From Neckera pumila (lineage: Eukaryota; Streptophyta; Bryopsida; Hypnales; Neckeraceae): 64,000 nt of DNA. The notes under the pieces are model-generated. The model was not told the origin of the DNA. It searched no databases and saw nothing but the letters and a program-made list of their open reading frames with translations. The number at the start of each line of letters is the position of its first letter. Positions within the stretch are counted from its first letter, which is position 1. The position numbers were made by a program, and so were the translations under genes. The stretch covers positions 13,592,520 to 13,656,519 of the forward strand of contig OZ018409.1 in the NCBI GenBank assembly GCA_963969595.1. Direction: 5' to 3'. Shown piece after piece: positions 47,670 through 58,235 of this stretch.

Positions 47670-48550
47670 GGACGAAAGTTACCGGGCCTACCGGTAACGT
47701 ACAGTCTCCATTCACATAGGTGAGCTCAAACGCACCATTTCTTAAATTTGTTTGGAGCCATAATGAGGAATTGGATCAACATTGAGATGAATACTAGTTC
47801 CAATCAGCGTTCCCAGAACGGATATAGGCTAATTAGTCCGAAGGCTATTTCCGTGTATAGAGGGAACTATTTCCGCGACCATTTTCCTTTTTTTGGAAAA
47901 ACAAGGATATAAAAGTGGCGGTTTAGGGTGGCACTTGTACTACATTTTTTTTTCCAAGTATTGTTGAATTTGCAACTTTGCAGAGAAATTGGAAGTGCAC
48001 TGATTGCTATTTCTGGAGTTCTGGGTAAAGGGTAATTGCTAAGTGATACCTAAAAGTATCACAAATTGGCAACTTTTTTGTGAATGTATTGTGGACCTTA
48101 TTCATTGTCAAATTTAGTGCAAAAGAGAGTTCTTTTGAGTAAAGTTTTCCAATTTATGACTTCAAAAGTTTAGAATGACAATGTACATCACCAACAAGGG
48201 AGTTAAATCCTTCTTGCCAATGCAAGACTGCCCAAAATGCAGTGTTGGTGTTCTGCACACAAACATACAAGCCACATTAGTTTTAAGGTATAAGGGTTAG
48301 AAAAGTGAAGGTGCAGCAGTCCCGGGCTCCCGCATCTCCAGTTGGTTTCCAAAAAGACTAAGTTGTTTAGCTCATGCCACCTTCCGTAGTCCCAGAAAGT
48401 AAACAGCATCCCGTACTCCAAGCATAAGCAACCATGTGTCAAGGAAACATGAGTGGCCAAGCTAGCCCAATCTCATGAAAACTAAGGAAACAAATTGAAT
48501 GGCAAGTTACAGAAACTTGGTAAAGGATACCACTCCGCGCATCTAGAACC
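47670..48550. other. Intergenic region between eS12 and the hAT remnant
   Basis: No recognised coding, no paired repeat ends. Possibly the degraded 3' part of the hAT element at its right side. Confidence 0.4.
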
Positions 48551-49153
48551 TCAGAGATCCCCTTGCCGGCCGACCTTGACAGCAGTTTTCCAAGAATTTA
48601 TAGCTTCCCTGTAAGGAAAATTCTCAAGGGAAAAATACCTCTGGCCAAACATTCGCAGGACAAGGGGCAGTTGCTTACCCAATCTATTTTGGTGGCATGA
48701 TTTGAGGAATTTCAAAGATGAAAAGCATCTCTCATCTTCTACAGAGCCTAGGACTAAGCAGCACCCATTTTTAGCAAGTTTAAAGTACTCGGAAATAAGC
48801 TTAGACAGGTGGCGCGACTGTGCAAGTTTGCGCCACAACTTGATCACCGGGTTCACTTGCATTGGCGGGCCACAAGTTGCCTCGCAATTGGCCTGCATGG
48901 TTACCTTAAATAAACCTTGTTGCAAGTCAAGATTAGAAGCTGACAACAACTCGGGGACTGTGTGAGACTTGTTCACCATTTTCACGTCATTGTAGAAGCT
49001 CTTGAGCACAGACAGGTGGTGCGCAAAGCTTTTCTCGGCCCCTTCTTGCCTCCAATATTGGAGATATATTATCCCAAAGACATCGAGGAGCTCTTGTTGA
49101 GGAAAGCGCCGGTCCAATTCAGCACACAGTGATTGCGCAATATCTGCAACCAT
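48551..49153 (-). pseudogene. hAT-type transposase remnant (C-terminal dimerisation region)
   Basis: Uninterrupted frame of about 200 residues. It matches the end of hAT-like transposases: AQSLCAELDRRFPQQELLDV, IYLQYW, NPVIKLWRKL, GSVEDERCFSSLKFLKS, NRLGKQLPLVLRMFGQ, SLENFPYREAINSW. In intact elements this follows the RNase-H-like catalytic core, absent here: upstream the frame runs only to a stop at about 49229-49231 in unrelated sequence. So it is a truncated fragment rather than a full transposase. No terminal inverted repeats or 8-bp duplications were found. A domesticated small protein cannot be excluded, since the frame is intact with an ATG at 49153. Confidence 0.8.
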
Positions 49154-49343
49154 TGCCAAATGCCCACCAAGCCCACAAAAAAGGTCAATAACGACCTCAC
49201 GACAAAACCAAGTAAGAAAACAATGAATTTACGAAGCACAAGACAGCGAGGCACATGCGTGAGGCCCGGCAGTCCGTCACCTACACCTCCAGCTTCATCC
49301 TGCAATCCGGGAGAAGAAGAAGACAAGAAAACAAGAGAAGCTG

Positions 49344-49487
49344 AAGTGAAAAAAAATTGGGAACCTAATGCGGCAGCCAACCAGAACAGACAAGTGAAAA
49401 AAAATTGGGAATCAAATGCAACAACCTACCAAAGCTAACTAGTAAAAAAAATTGGGAACCAAAATGCGGCAGCAAACCAAAACAGGG
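49344..49487 (+). repeat. Minisatellite, ~50 bp x ~2.7
   Basis: Units of form GTGAAAAAAAATTGGGAACC followed by TAATGCGGCAGCCAACCAGAACAGACAA, three copies with variation (third shifted to AGTAAAAAAAATTGGG). Confidence 0.82.
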
Positions 49488-49732
49488 AAGACAAAAACAG
49501 AAAGGAACTAGAAAAGAGACTTGTACCTGAAAACTAGCGCTCAATAGAATTTTGGACCTGATTGAAGTCCTCATGGGTGACAAAAATGTGTTCATCGGTT
49601 TGGTAGTCGTGACAGCGGGCATATATTGTGGTGACGTTCAAATCAAAGAACAAGTGACAAATGCCGTTATCTCCAGGCAGCTGCTTCCACTACAACGGGA
49701 CCTCCTTGCATCCAAAGGACACAAGTTCTGTA

Positions 49733-50059
49733 CATTAGATGAGAAATCAACCCTGTAGAGGGCTGCGTGTTCCCAACCTGTGAGAACTTGTGAGAACTGC
49801 CGAATTCAAGGCCGTGGCAGCTCGCTGACATGGCCGAGCGACTGCCACGTCGGAAAAAAATAATTTTTTTTTTCAAAAAAAAAAAATGAAAATTTTTTTT
49901 TCTATTTTTTTTTTCATTTCAAGAATGAAAAAAAAAAAAAAAATTTGAATTTTTTGAATTTTTTTTGTTGGGAACAGCCGTTCCCTGAAACTGCGGGGGG
50001 GACTAGCGTCGGGAACGGGCCCGAAACGGCCCTCCCGACCCCCCAAAACTCATCTAATG
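49733..50059 (+). mobile_element. CATTAGA-ended MITE, copy B (327 bp)
   Basis: Left end CATTAGATGAG, right end CTCATCTAATG. The interior has GGGCCCGAAACGGCCC (as in copy A), a GTTGGGAACAGCCGTTCCC segment and long A/T homopolymers at about 49855-49970. Confidence 0.78.
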
Positions 50060-50879
50060 TTATATGCTAGGCTATTTCCATGTCTTTGTTGTCAAAAACA
50101 ATTACTTGGCTATTTCCATATCACTATTGTCAGAAACAATGACATGTTTTTGAAGACTATATCATCTAACTTTTGTGATTGATCTAGAGGTAGCCAATTG
50201 CAATGAGACTTTTTCTCACATAGATTCTATTAGTATATTGACAAAGATAGGGGAATAATGCATTATATAGGCATTTAAATAGATGAACGGTCTCCTTTAA
50301 GCTACCTTGTTTTGGCGGCTCTCCATAGATCCAAAATTTCCTACAATGTGAAAACAATATTTTTTTTCATTCCTATAAAATGGAATCAACATACTTCAAG
50401 CCCTTTTAGAATAGATTTTTGCTCTATACAAAATTGTGTTTCACTATTCATAAGCATATGAGTATTAAATTCACTCATGAAATTTTTAGAAGAATATATA
50501 CCCCATATGCATGATTTGATTCTTACTACCCCACTTGTATAAATAACTTATCTTCCTATTTTCAAACACCCTAATTACCTAAGTGGCTTCAGAAGCTAGT
50601 TGGAAAATGTAAAAGCTCTAATTACTTTTGCAACTAGCTTGAAAATCCACTTCATTTTGCTTAATTTCACTAAATTTAATTATTTGCCAATTAAAAATCT
50701 TGTATGCTCACGCAGCTAATTATTAAACAAACTTCTATTACGCCCTCATTACTGGAGTCATGATGTCTTTTGCGAAATTCACACACTTTAACAATGCACT
50801 GTGGCTACATGCCTACTAATTTAAGCAATTAATAGACTAGTTTGGTCACTTTATAGCGGCCTTCCAGAGGGCTGAGAAT
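50060..50879. other. AT-rich intergenic DNA
   Basis: No gene. The phrases ACTGTGGCTACATGCCTACT (50799-50818) and, before it, AAATTCACACACTTTAAC recur at about 52785-52825 (AAATTCACACACTCTGACCACTCACTGTGGC), showing part of another dispersed duplication. Confidence 0.5.
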
Positions 50880-51260
50880 TTCTCTAATGGAATTGAGTTG
50901 TTTGTTACATCTTTGGCACCATGCATCCATCGGTCATATTCTTGGTACTGTTGGAAAGTTCTTTGCAAGGGGTGTGTGCCCAAGCTTTGTTTCGTATGTT
51001 TGTATGTTTTGTATGTTTGTTTCGTACTCACAGCATAAAAAAGTTTGAAGTTTGATGTTTGAAGTTTTACGATGTGAAAAATTAGAATATCACTTTTACT
51101 TTTATTTTTTTATATTGTGGCAATGGCATAGGACACACTAGTCCATATATTAAATTGTGTTGTTTGTTTGTTTTGTTACTCCAGAACCGTGCATCCACTG
51201 ATTGCGTTCTTGGAATAGTTGGAAAGCCCATTACAAAAAATCACAGGCCTCTAGAGGGCC
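50880..51260 (+). repeat. GTTTGTTTG/GTGCATCC dispersed repeat, copies 3 and 4 in tandem
   Basis: First copy about 50880-51145 (GTTGTTTGTTACATC, CATGCATCCATCGG, GGTACTGTTGGAAAG, CAAGCTTTGTTTCG, GGCAATGGCATAGGACACACTAG). The second begins at about 51146 (GTGTTGTTTGTTTGTTTTG, GAACCGTGCATCCACTGATT, GTTGGAAAGCCC) and is truncated. Same orientation. Confidence 0.75.
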
Positions 51261-51670
51261 GCTCCAGAGCAACTGAAAGGACCCTACAATAACATTTAAA
51301 TTGGATAAAGGATTATTTTCTCCTATAGTCGTTCACCTTGCACCGCAACATTGGATGTGTCAGTGGTTTAATATCCAAGTACAAAGCATTAAATAATCAA
51401 GGTACAGGTATTATAATGCACCTTAACCCTGATTATTGCATACTTTGTACTCTAAATAAGTTTTGAAAAAAAGACCAAATGTCGAAATTGGTCCAGTGAC
51501 ATCTACTATCAAAATCTTTTTTAATGGCAGTGCGATAGTCATTATTCATTAACAATTGGTGAAAATGATGGATGAAGAAGTTGTTTATATAAAAAATCAA
51601 TTGTCCATGGTGAAATCTCAAAGAATATGGGATATTTTGAAGAGAGATCACTCATTGTTCAAACTAAAGA

Positions 51671-52481
51671 ATTGTGTTAAGAGCTGAATTTTAGACCTCA
51701 TTTAGGTATAGTAGAATAATTTTTTTCAAAAATCTTTGAACTACATAAGGTAAAAGACCCCATTGCAGTCAAGTGGCCCATGATGGACACCTAATGACCC
51801 CATTGTGGTTTTTCAGACCACAATCAATGCCTTACATGGTAGTTATGGAGTAATTAGTGACCTCAATAGGTCTTTCCAACTTTTTAGTGTAAAATTCTTT
51901 GTAAAATCTGATTTTTTAGGTCTTCTATGTTTGAAAATGTTGTGATTGCATTGGGTAGGAAGATGACCATATTGGATTCAGATTTTGTTGGTCATAAGGT
52001 GACCTACATACCTCGTTGGGCTGATAACTTTAAAAATTCATAACTAATTCATATTTGGTCCAAAAAATATAATTTCAAATGTCTTCACTCTCTCTCACTT
52101 ATCTTTGTGTGGGAAAAAATTTGAGAAATTTCAGCAATGGCATGAGAGTAGACTCCAAAGTTTGACCACAATGGGCTGGTTTACCTTAAATGTGTAGAAT
52201 CAATGTAGTTTTTATCTCCAAAAATCCGTTTGAGGTTTAGAGCCTCCAATAAAAAGTTATGGACAAAATTCTAAAGGGGTGTTTAAATGTCAAAGAAAAC
52301 TTTGCTTCCAAACCCTTTTTAGAATTTTGTCCATAACTTTTTATTGGAGGCTCTAAACCTCAAACGGATTTTTGGAGATAAAAACTACATTGATTCTACA
52401 CATTTATGTAATTCAAAGATTTTTGAAAAAAATTATTCTACTATACCTAAATGAGGTCTAAAATTCGACTTTTAACACGAT
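51671..52481. repeat. Long inverted repeat (arms ~165 bp), one arm split by a MITE
   Basis: Arm 1 is 51671-51747 plus 52187-52275; arm 2 is 52316-52481, reverse complement. The inner 88 bases match perfectly (e.g. CAAAATTCTAAA/TTTAGAATTTTG through CTCCAAAAATCCGTTTGAGG). The outer 77 have about five mismatches. The spacer is about 40 bases. Arm 2 has no MITE and preserves the empty site. Confidence 0.92.
51748..52186 (-). mobile_element. TA-flanked MITE, copy 3 (439 bp), inside an inverted-repeat arm
   Basis: Ends AGGTAAAAGACCCCATTGCA and ...CCACAATGGGCTGGTTTACCT, reversed relative to copies 1 and 2. TA at 51746-51747 and 52187-52188. The other arm of the inverted repeat shows the uninterrupted target (TACATAAATGTG), which fixes both ends and the TA duplication. 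Confidence 0.93.
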
Positions 52482-53707
52482 TTTTGCTTTTTACTTAACT
52501 ATGAGTGGTTGGTTGTGCTCTTATTAGTTCTAATTTACATATCCCACATAGATTGTTGTACCTACTACTATCTCCTTTGTTTAAATATCTTCACTTCTCA
52601 TCTTCAAATTCACTAAACTATTTGGCTTACAAAGCTAATTCAAAATCACTAGAATTTCTAATTTTTTTGACAATTTGAATCAAAATCCACTTCATTTTGG
52701 TTAATTTGATTGAATTTAATTAATTACCCCGTTAATTAGACCTATACTATATTCACATTAATGAATCCTGACATCCTTCCTGAAATTCACACACTCTGAC
52801 CACTCACTGTGGCTACATGCCTACTTTCAAGTAATAGATTGGTTGGGTCATTCTGGAATAGCCCTCCATAGGCCTGCGATTTTCTATAATGCCTCATGCA
52901 AAGGGGTGTATGGACTTTGTTTCATCTCATTCCAACTCGAATTAGTAAAGATATTGAATTTCAAGGGTTTTATGAATTAAAAATTAAAAAAATTACTTTC
53001 ATTTTTATTTTCTTATACTAAGGCAACGGCATTCACAGGACATACCGTACGTGAAGAGCAATTTTAGCACTGTCCTGCCGAAATAGTTTAGTTTTAGCAG
53101 TTTGACAGTTCGACAGGGAGGTAGGATTTTTTTTTTTGTTTTCGGCACTTTACAAGGATGCTCCTAATTTTGGAGTGATTCTTTCTAGTCATGCATAAAT
53201 GTGTTGCTTTTTCTAATTTTTCTCAAAAACAATTATTTCAAAATTTTAGAAATTATAGTTGTAAATAATTTTTTAAATTTCGACAACTTTCAAATTTTCC
53301 CGAGTTATTTACAAAACTGACCTACACGTACGGTACCAGTTCAACGTGAAAATGTGAGAACAGTAAGTGACAACAAATGGTTATCAATGAATTTTTTAAC
53401 CATTGCATACAAGCAAGGAGAGTACAAATCACTGATCATCTTGCCTCGGTTGAATCATTATCAAATTCTGTTCAAAGAATTGCCCAGGGCACTAAACTAA
53501 GTCGTCCAGCTTCATTAATTAAGCTCCACCTGGGCGACCACACCCATTAGCTGCTGCCACAAAGCTTGAATGTTGCTGATATTGCTGATGAAATCTAATT
53601 TAAGCTGCACTTGCACTCCAATACCATTTGATTCCTTCCCCCGTCCCTTGGAAGAATGATCCAAACAAGCAGCGCTTATTCGATCCTGCCTTAGACAGTA
53701 GCTTGGC
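52482..53707. other. Intergenic region with a partial dispersed repeat
   Basis: About 52790-53050 carries the phrases AAAGGGGTGTATGG, TTGAATTTCAAGGG, AAAATTACTTTCATTTTTATTTT and GGCAACGGCATTCACAGGACATA of the GTTTGTTTG repeat family. The right end is probably 3' UTR of the DUF3455 gene. No other gene recognised. Confidence 0.55.
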
Positions 53708-54692
53708 CTAGTGCTGAGAAGTGGAAACGTAGAAAGAGTAGAAAGCTGTATACCGTGACTTCTTGGTGGCACCGAGAGGAGCTTGCTTCGAAGTCGGAGC
53801 AAGTCCGCCTTCGGTTTTGTAGCGCTGGACCAGGACTACCTCACCAAAGTATTTCCTGCAATAAAGATTTCAAACACACACATCAATAACCTGTTCGATT
53901 CTGGACTCGACGTCTAGTGCCTGCAAATCTGCAATGCTTATGCTTTCAGCCGTGATTGGGTACTATGTCCAAAATGGCAGTTGGGGAATTGATCTTTGGA
54001 CCCTAAAGTTTTCAATTTAGGTTAGACTTGTTTCCGATCTCTCCCACTTGGCTAACGGCACTATGTTGCATTAAACATCAAGTTCAATGAGCATCGTGGT
54101 TCAATTCATCCTGGTTCTCTCGGTAATCACTTATCAACAACAATTGATTAGCACCACAACCTTTCTTGTTCTCGATGTTTCTACATTTGCTCACTGTATA
54201 TAGTGGTGAAAAGGATGGTAGAGACGGGGGTAGAGAGAACTCAAGCTCTTACTTGCTTCCGTGTGACTGCGTCTTCTCCAGCAACAGCCAGGGTATGCTA
54301 TCAGAGTCCCCATCCCCATTAGCCACAGACTTGCACGTCACGCTGCTGAACGGCACGCCTTTGGAACTGAGAGATTCCCAAGTAGGTTGCCCTCCAAGAG
54401 CATCCTTCTCCGGAAGAAAGAAGTGTACGCCAATGTCCTTCTCCGTCTTCACGTTGTACAGCTTCGCCGTTGCATTGTACTGCACCCAGCTGGTGCCGTC
54501 GAACTTGTAATGCTGGTGACCCTTGGCAAACACAATTTGCACCAGCTTGTGACCCTTCTCCGAGACTGCAATCGCGGATGGCACCTCCGGAAAGTTGTTG
54601 TAATTCTCGGCTAAGTCCCTCGCGGCCAGTGCACACACCGCTAACGAAAAGAAAACTAAAAACGTGAGCCCAGCCGTACGAGCCTTCGCCAT
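53708..54692 (-). CDS. DUF3455-family secreted protein
   Basis: Two exons on the minus strand: 54253-54692 and 53708-53855, giving 195 residues with a phase-2 junction (GGAAGCAA|gtaaga ... ttgcag|GAAATAC). Taking the first exon alone would end the protein falsely at HGSK. An N-terminal signal peptide (MAKARTAGLTFLVFFSLAVC, then ALA) predicts secretion. Family-type motifs: VFAKGHQHYKFDGTSWVQY, KDIGVHFFLPEKD, PTWESLSSKGV, DSIPWLLLEK, then on exon 2 VVLVQRYKTEGGLAPTSKQA and a C-terminal YTAFYSFY. This order (QxY...W, hxxxPTWE, IPWLLL, VQRxxTxGGxAP, aromatic tail) fits DUF3455, whose biochemical role is unknown. Fungal members are sometimes misnamed malate dehydrogenase. The usual cysteine pair around GG-AP is not obvious here. 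Confidence 0.85.
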
Positions 54693-56340
54693 TGAAATAA
54701 AACTGCACAATACAACTTCAACACTTGAAGTTGAATGATCCCAATTCCTATGTAAGGTATTCCTGTAAACTTGTTCACACAAGGTCTGTCTGTGTAACTA
54801 GCTAGCTAGCTCTGCATGTGTAAATAAGCCTTGCTAGCTAGCTCTGTCTATGCAAGATCTGTGTAACTAACGAGCTCCTGAAAGCCTGTTCGCTTGGACA
54901 ATGTGCTGAGTAAGTATTGAATGTTCTTCGAATAAGTTGTAGATGTACGTCTGTGTAACTTAGATCTTTTTCTAAAGGTTTGCTTGCAAGACGATCGACG
55001 ACGTATTTTTTGAACGCTGTGTTTGCTACTGTTTTTAGATGCCGCGTTGCCTGCATGCGGCATGTAGAGAAGGGCGCAGCAATTCACGTCGCTTACAGTA
55101 TTGTACGGAGTATTATGTTGACTGACCAAAGTGAGCTTCTTCAGTACACTAGTTCACTTTATCTAAAGCGGTTTTTATCGAAAACTTCCGTTCAGATTCA
55201 TTGCGATGGCTAAATTTAAGCAGATCGCCCTTTTCTAGGCGCTAACCTCAGATCTACATGCACCCTAGATTTTGAGACTTTTGAACACCGAGTTATCTCG
55301 AGGTTAGTCACTTAACTGATAACGTTTTGGCGCTCTGCAGCACGTTTTACATTTAGCGAATTTGACCCCGTTCACAGAACCTAAGCCCGAAGTATCAGTG
55401 TCAGTGTGATCAGTCTGCCGCAGGATGGCGGCGGTGTTTCCGGACGCGGTTCAGTGATCACGAACTGAAAGGCTGCGGACGCTGGAATTTCTATCGACAC
55501 ACAGTTTCCCACAACGGAACGGGAGTAATTGAATGGTTGAAACCAGTTTCGGGATATTTTTTGAGCTTTACCAACTTGTATTTTCCTTTCAGTTTAATTC
55601 CCATATCGAACCGTTTTTCCAAGTACCCAGTCCGGTTATTTTTCTCTAATTTTTATCCTAAATAAAACTGAGATTTTTCCACCGTATTGTTTTTATTGTT
55701 TTTGTTTTCCGATGTTTCCAAATTGCAACCGAGTTTTTTACCCAATTCCACCGGCGCCGCCGTTTTGAACTAGCCGGTTTTTCCCGAACACAGGGTTGAG
55801 ACTTTGTGGTTGAAACGGTCCTCAGTCGATCAGTGAATTTGATGGCAGTGATACAGTGGTCTCAGTGCGAACTGTATTCGACTAAATAACAAATACACTG
55901 TTCACATGGCATCGAATTAGAACATTCATTATTGTGTAACCTATTTGAAGACGCAGCATGCGCGGAAACATTGCGAAGTTACAGGAGAAATTGATAAAAA
56001 AATAAGGATCTTGACAGGGTATAATAATTAAAAAATTGAATAGTGAATTAGTCAAACAAAATGGGTTGGTTCCGGTGGACCTGTGGAAGTCAACCTTCAC
56101 GCCTTTTCCTTCTCAGGTCGCTGTAGCATCTGTTGACATGCATTCGTATGTACACGTACTGCTAGACGTACATTTTGGACCAAACCAGTATGATATTGAA
56201 ACACACTTCCTACGGAGTAATAGGCTTGTGAAAGGTGAAAGAGGTTAGGTCGTAAAGGTAAACCAGACTATGTTAGGCAAAATGTTCACAGCAGACACGT
56301 AAGGGAATGACATTTGACACATGTAAACGTAGTATGCTGA
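54693..56340. other. Upstream region of the DUF3455 gene and intergenic DNA
   Basis: Probable promoter with repeated TAGCTAGCTAGCTCTG and TCTGTGTAACT phrases at 54785-54875. Further right, 55600-55760 resembles text in the SPIRAL1-like intron at about 16970-17100 (AAGTACCCAGTCCGGTTATT vs AAGTACAGAGTCTGGTTATT; CAAATTGCAACC(A/G)(A)GTTTTTT), another dispersed relic. No gene seen. Confidence 0.5.
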
Positions 56341-56343
56341 CTT

Positions 56344-56460
56344 GAAAACATGTGTGGTAAAAGTTTCAAAACATGCGTGGTAAAAGTTTTAAAACATGTG
56401 TGGTAAAAGTTTCAAAACATGTGTGGTAAAAGTTCCAAAACATGTGTGGTAAAAGTTTCA
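56344..56460 (+). repeat. Minisatellite, 23 bp x 5
   Basis: Five tandem units of AACATGTGTGGTAAAAGTTT plus CAA, with one C/T variant each in units two and four. The unit occurs once at about 20158-20178 in the related dispersed repeat, so it expanded locally here. Confidence 0.92.
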
Positions 56461-57241
56461 GAAATTTCCAGTGCGTGCATTGCAAGATATAAGCATTCAA
56501 ATTCCTTGAAATCATTTTTTTGGCCCCATGAAAAACAGGGCAATTGCACTTTATAAGCTCACTTTCCAATGAAAAAAAGTCCAAAATGATGGTGCTTCTT
56601 TGGATTCTTTTTCCCAGACAAGATGGCTACTTGTTTGAAAATTTTCAAATCATTTGGAATTACACAACATATAAAAAAAAAATAGTAAATAGATAGTAGT
56701 AGAAAATGATTCAAAATACTAAGTTGTGAAGAATTTAATTATAGAATTAAAAAATGCAAATTCCAATGGTTGCAATGTTGTAATAAACAATCTACATCCT
56801 AGGATTTTATTTTTTTCAAAAAAATATTGAAAATTGAGTAAGATAAAGAACTTCAAAGTTTATTTTAGAGTAGAGAATCCATAATTGCCCGCAAACAAAA
56901 ACTCCTCATAACTTTTGACTCATTCATGAAAATGGGATAATTCAAACTTTCAAAGCTTTCCAAATACATATAAATTTAGAAAACCGATTTCAAACTTTTG
57001 TTTATGAAAAAGTGATTTTTTCTAATCTGCCCAAACTACCAGTTACAAAAAAAAATAACATATTAGGCTATAACTTTTGATTCACATTTTTGAATGTCAT
57101 GAAATTTCATGCATATGAATGATATTCCTTGCGCCCACCTTCTATTAAAATTTTAGTCTAAAATATGAAAATCTCTAGTCACAAGTGCTTGCCCAAAATT
57201 TTTATACAGTCAAAAAATGCATGCCAGTCCTTTAGGGTTAA
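56461..57241 (+). repeat. Dispersed repeat, copy at 56-57 kb (pairs with 20.15-21.69 kb)
   Basis: 56765-57241 is collinear with 21190-21690. 56461-56530 matches about 20175-20240. The copy is shorter because about 850 bases present at 20.3-21.2 kb are missing. It ends GTCCTTTAGGGTTAAC, i.e. at the TTAA-type end motif. Confidence 0.85.
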
Positions 57242-57389
57242 CTAAGAATAGTACAAAAGAATCATAAAGCTCTCCAAACTCCATCAGATTGAGTTTGGGT
57301 GCTTCTAGAAACTTTGTCCTATATTGTCCTCAAACTCTAGCTCTTGATCCTCCATTGCATATACTTTATGATTAATTCTAATGTCTTAG

Positions 57390-58235
57390 GTAAAGGTAAT
57401 GGAGTAATTAGTGATTGCGATAGGTACTTCCACCTTTTGATAATAAAAGTTTATTACAGGATCGATTTTTTTAGAACCTTTTTTAAAACCATGGCCTTTA
57501 TATTGTGGCCACGGTAGTAAATATTGTGCATTACCAAAAAAATGAGCCCTCGGGAGGTTTGTAAGTTCACAAACAGCAGGAAACATTAGTTGAATAAATT
57601 GAAAATTAATTAAATAAATAAATTATATATATATATACTGGCCAGCAAATAGCAAAGCCTGATTTGGTCGGGACAGTTCAATAATATAATTTAGAAAATA
57701 TTAAAAAATTCATTATTATTAAAATAAATAATAAAAATTCAAAATTTTCAAATCTGATGTGGTCGAAATTATCCTCGTTAGCCTAAATTATTATTTTTAT
57801 TTTTATTTTTATTCTTTATTGTGATTTTAATATTTTAATCTTTTAATATTTCTTTAGTATTTTTTATTTTAATCACTATTCATCATTGATGATGAATAGT
57901 GGCCAAAGGAACTATAAATTCTAATGGGGAGAACTCACAACTCCTTTGTGAAGGAAAGAAGACCTTCCAAGGGTTGATCTTTTTTGTAATAATTGCTTTA
58001 GGTGTGTAAGATGACCATTTTGGATACACTTTTTGTTGGTTTTGAAGTAGTCTAGAGACTCTTTTGCGGGCAACACACTTCAAAAATTTATAACAACTTC
58101 ATATTTTGTCAAAAGAAATCAATTGTTCTCACATTTGATTTTTTGTGGAAAGAAACTTAAAAAATTTCAACAATGCCAATAGGACAAATTAATTGTTCTA
58201 CCTATCATAATTTGATTTATTTGAAATGTTGTATT
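57390..58235 (+). repeat. Diverged dispersed repeat (relative of 25.24-25.69 kb)
   Basis: Shares ordered phrases with 25285-25680 (TAGTGATTG, CCACCTTTTGATA, GATGACCATTTTGGATAC, CAACACACTTCAAAAA, AATGCCAATAGGAC), interrupted by an AT-rich insertion at about 57600-57900 with a TCATCATTGATGATGA palindrome near 57883. Confidence 0.65.

Noticed and set aside
49369..49438. Repeated VKKNWE peptide considered as a repeat protein
   Set aside because: The encoded repeat comes from a ~50-bp minisatellite whose third unit is out of register; no gene frame or splice context.
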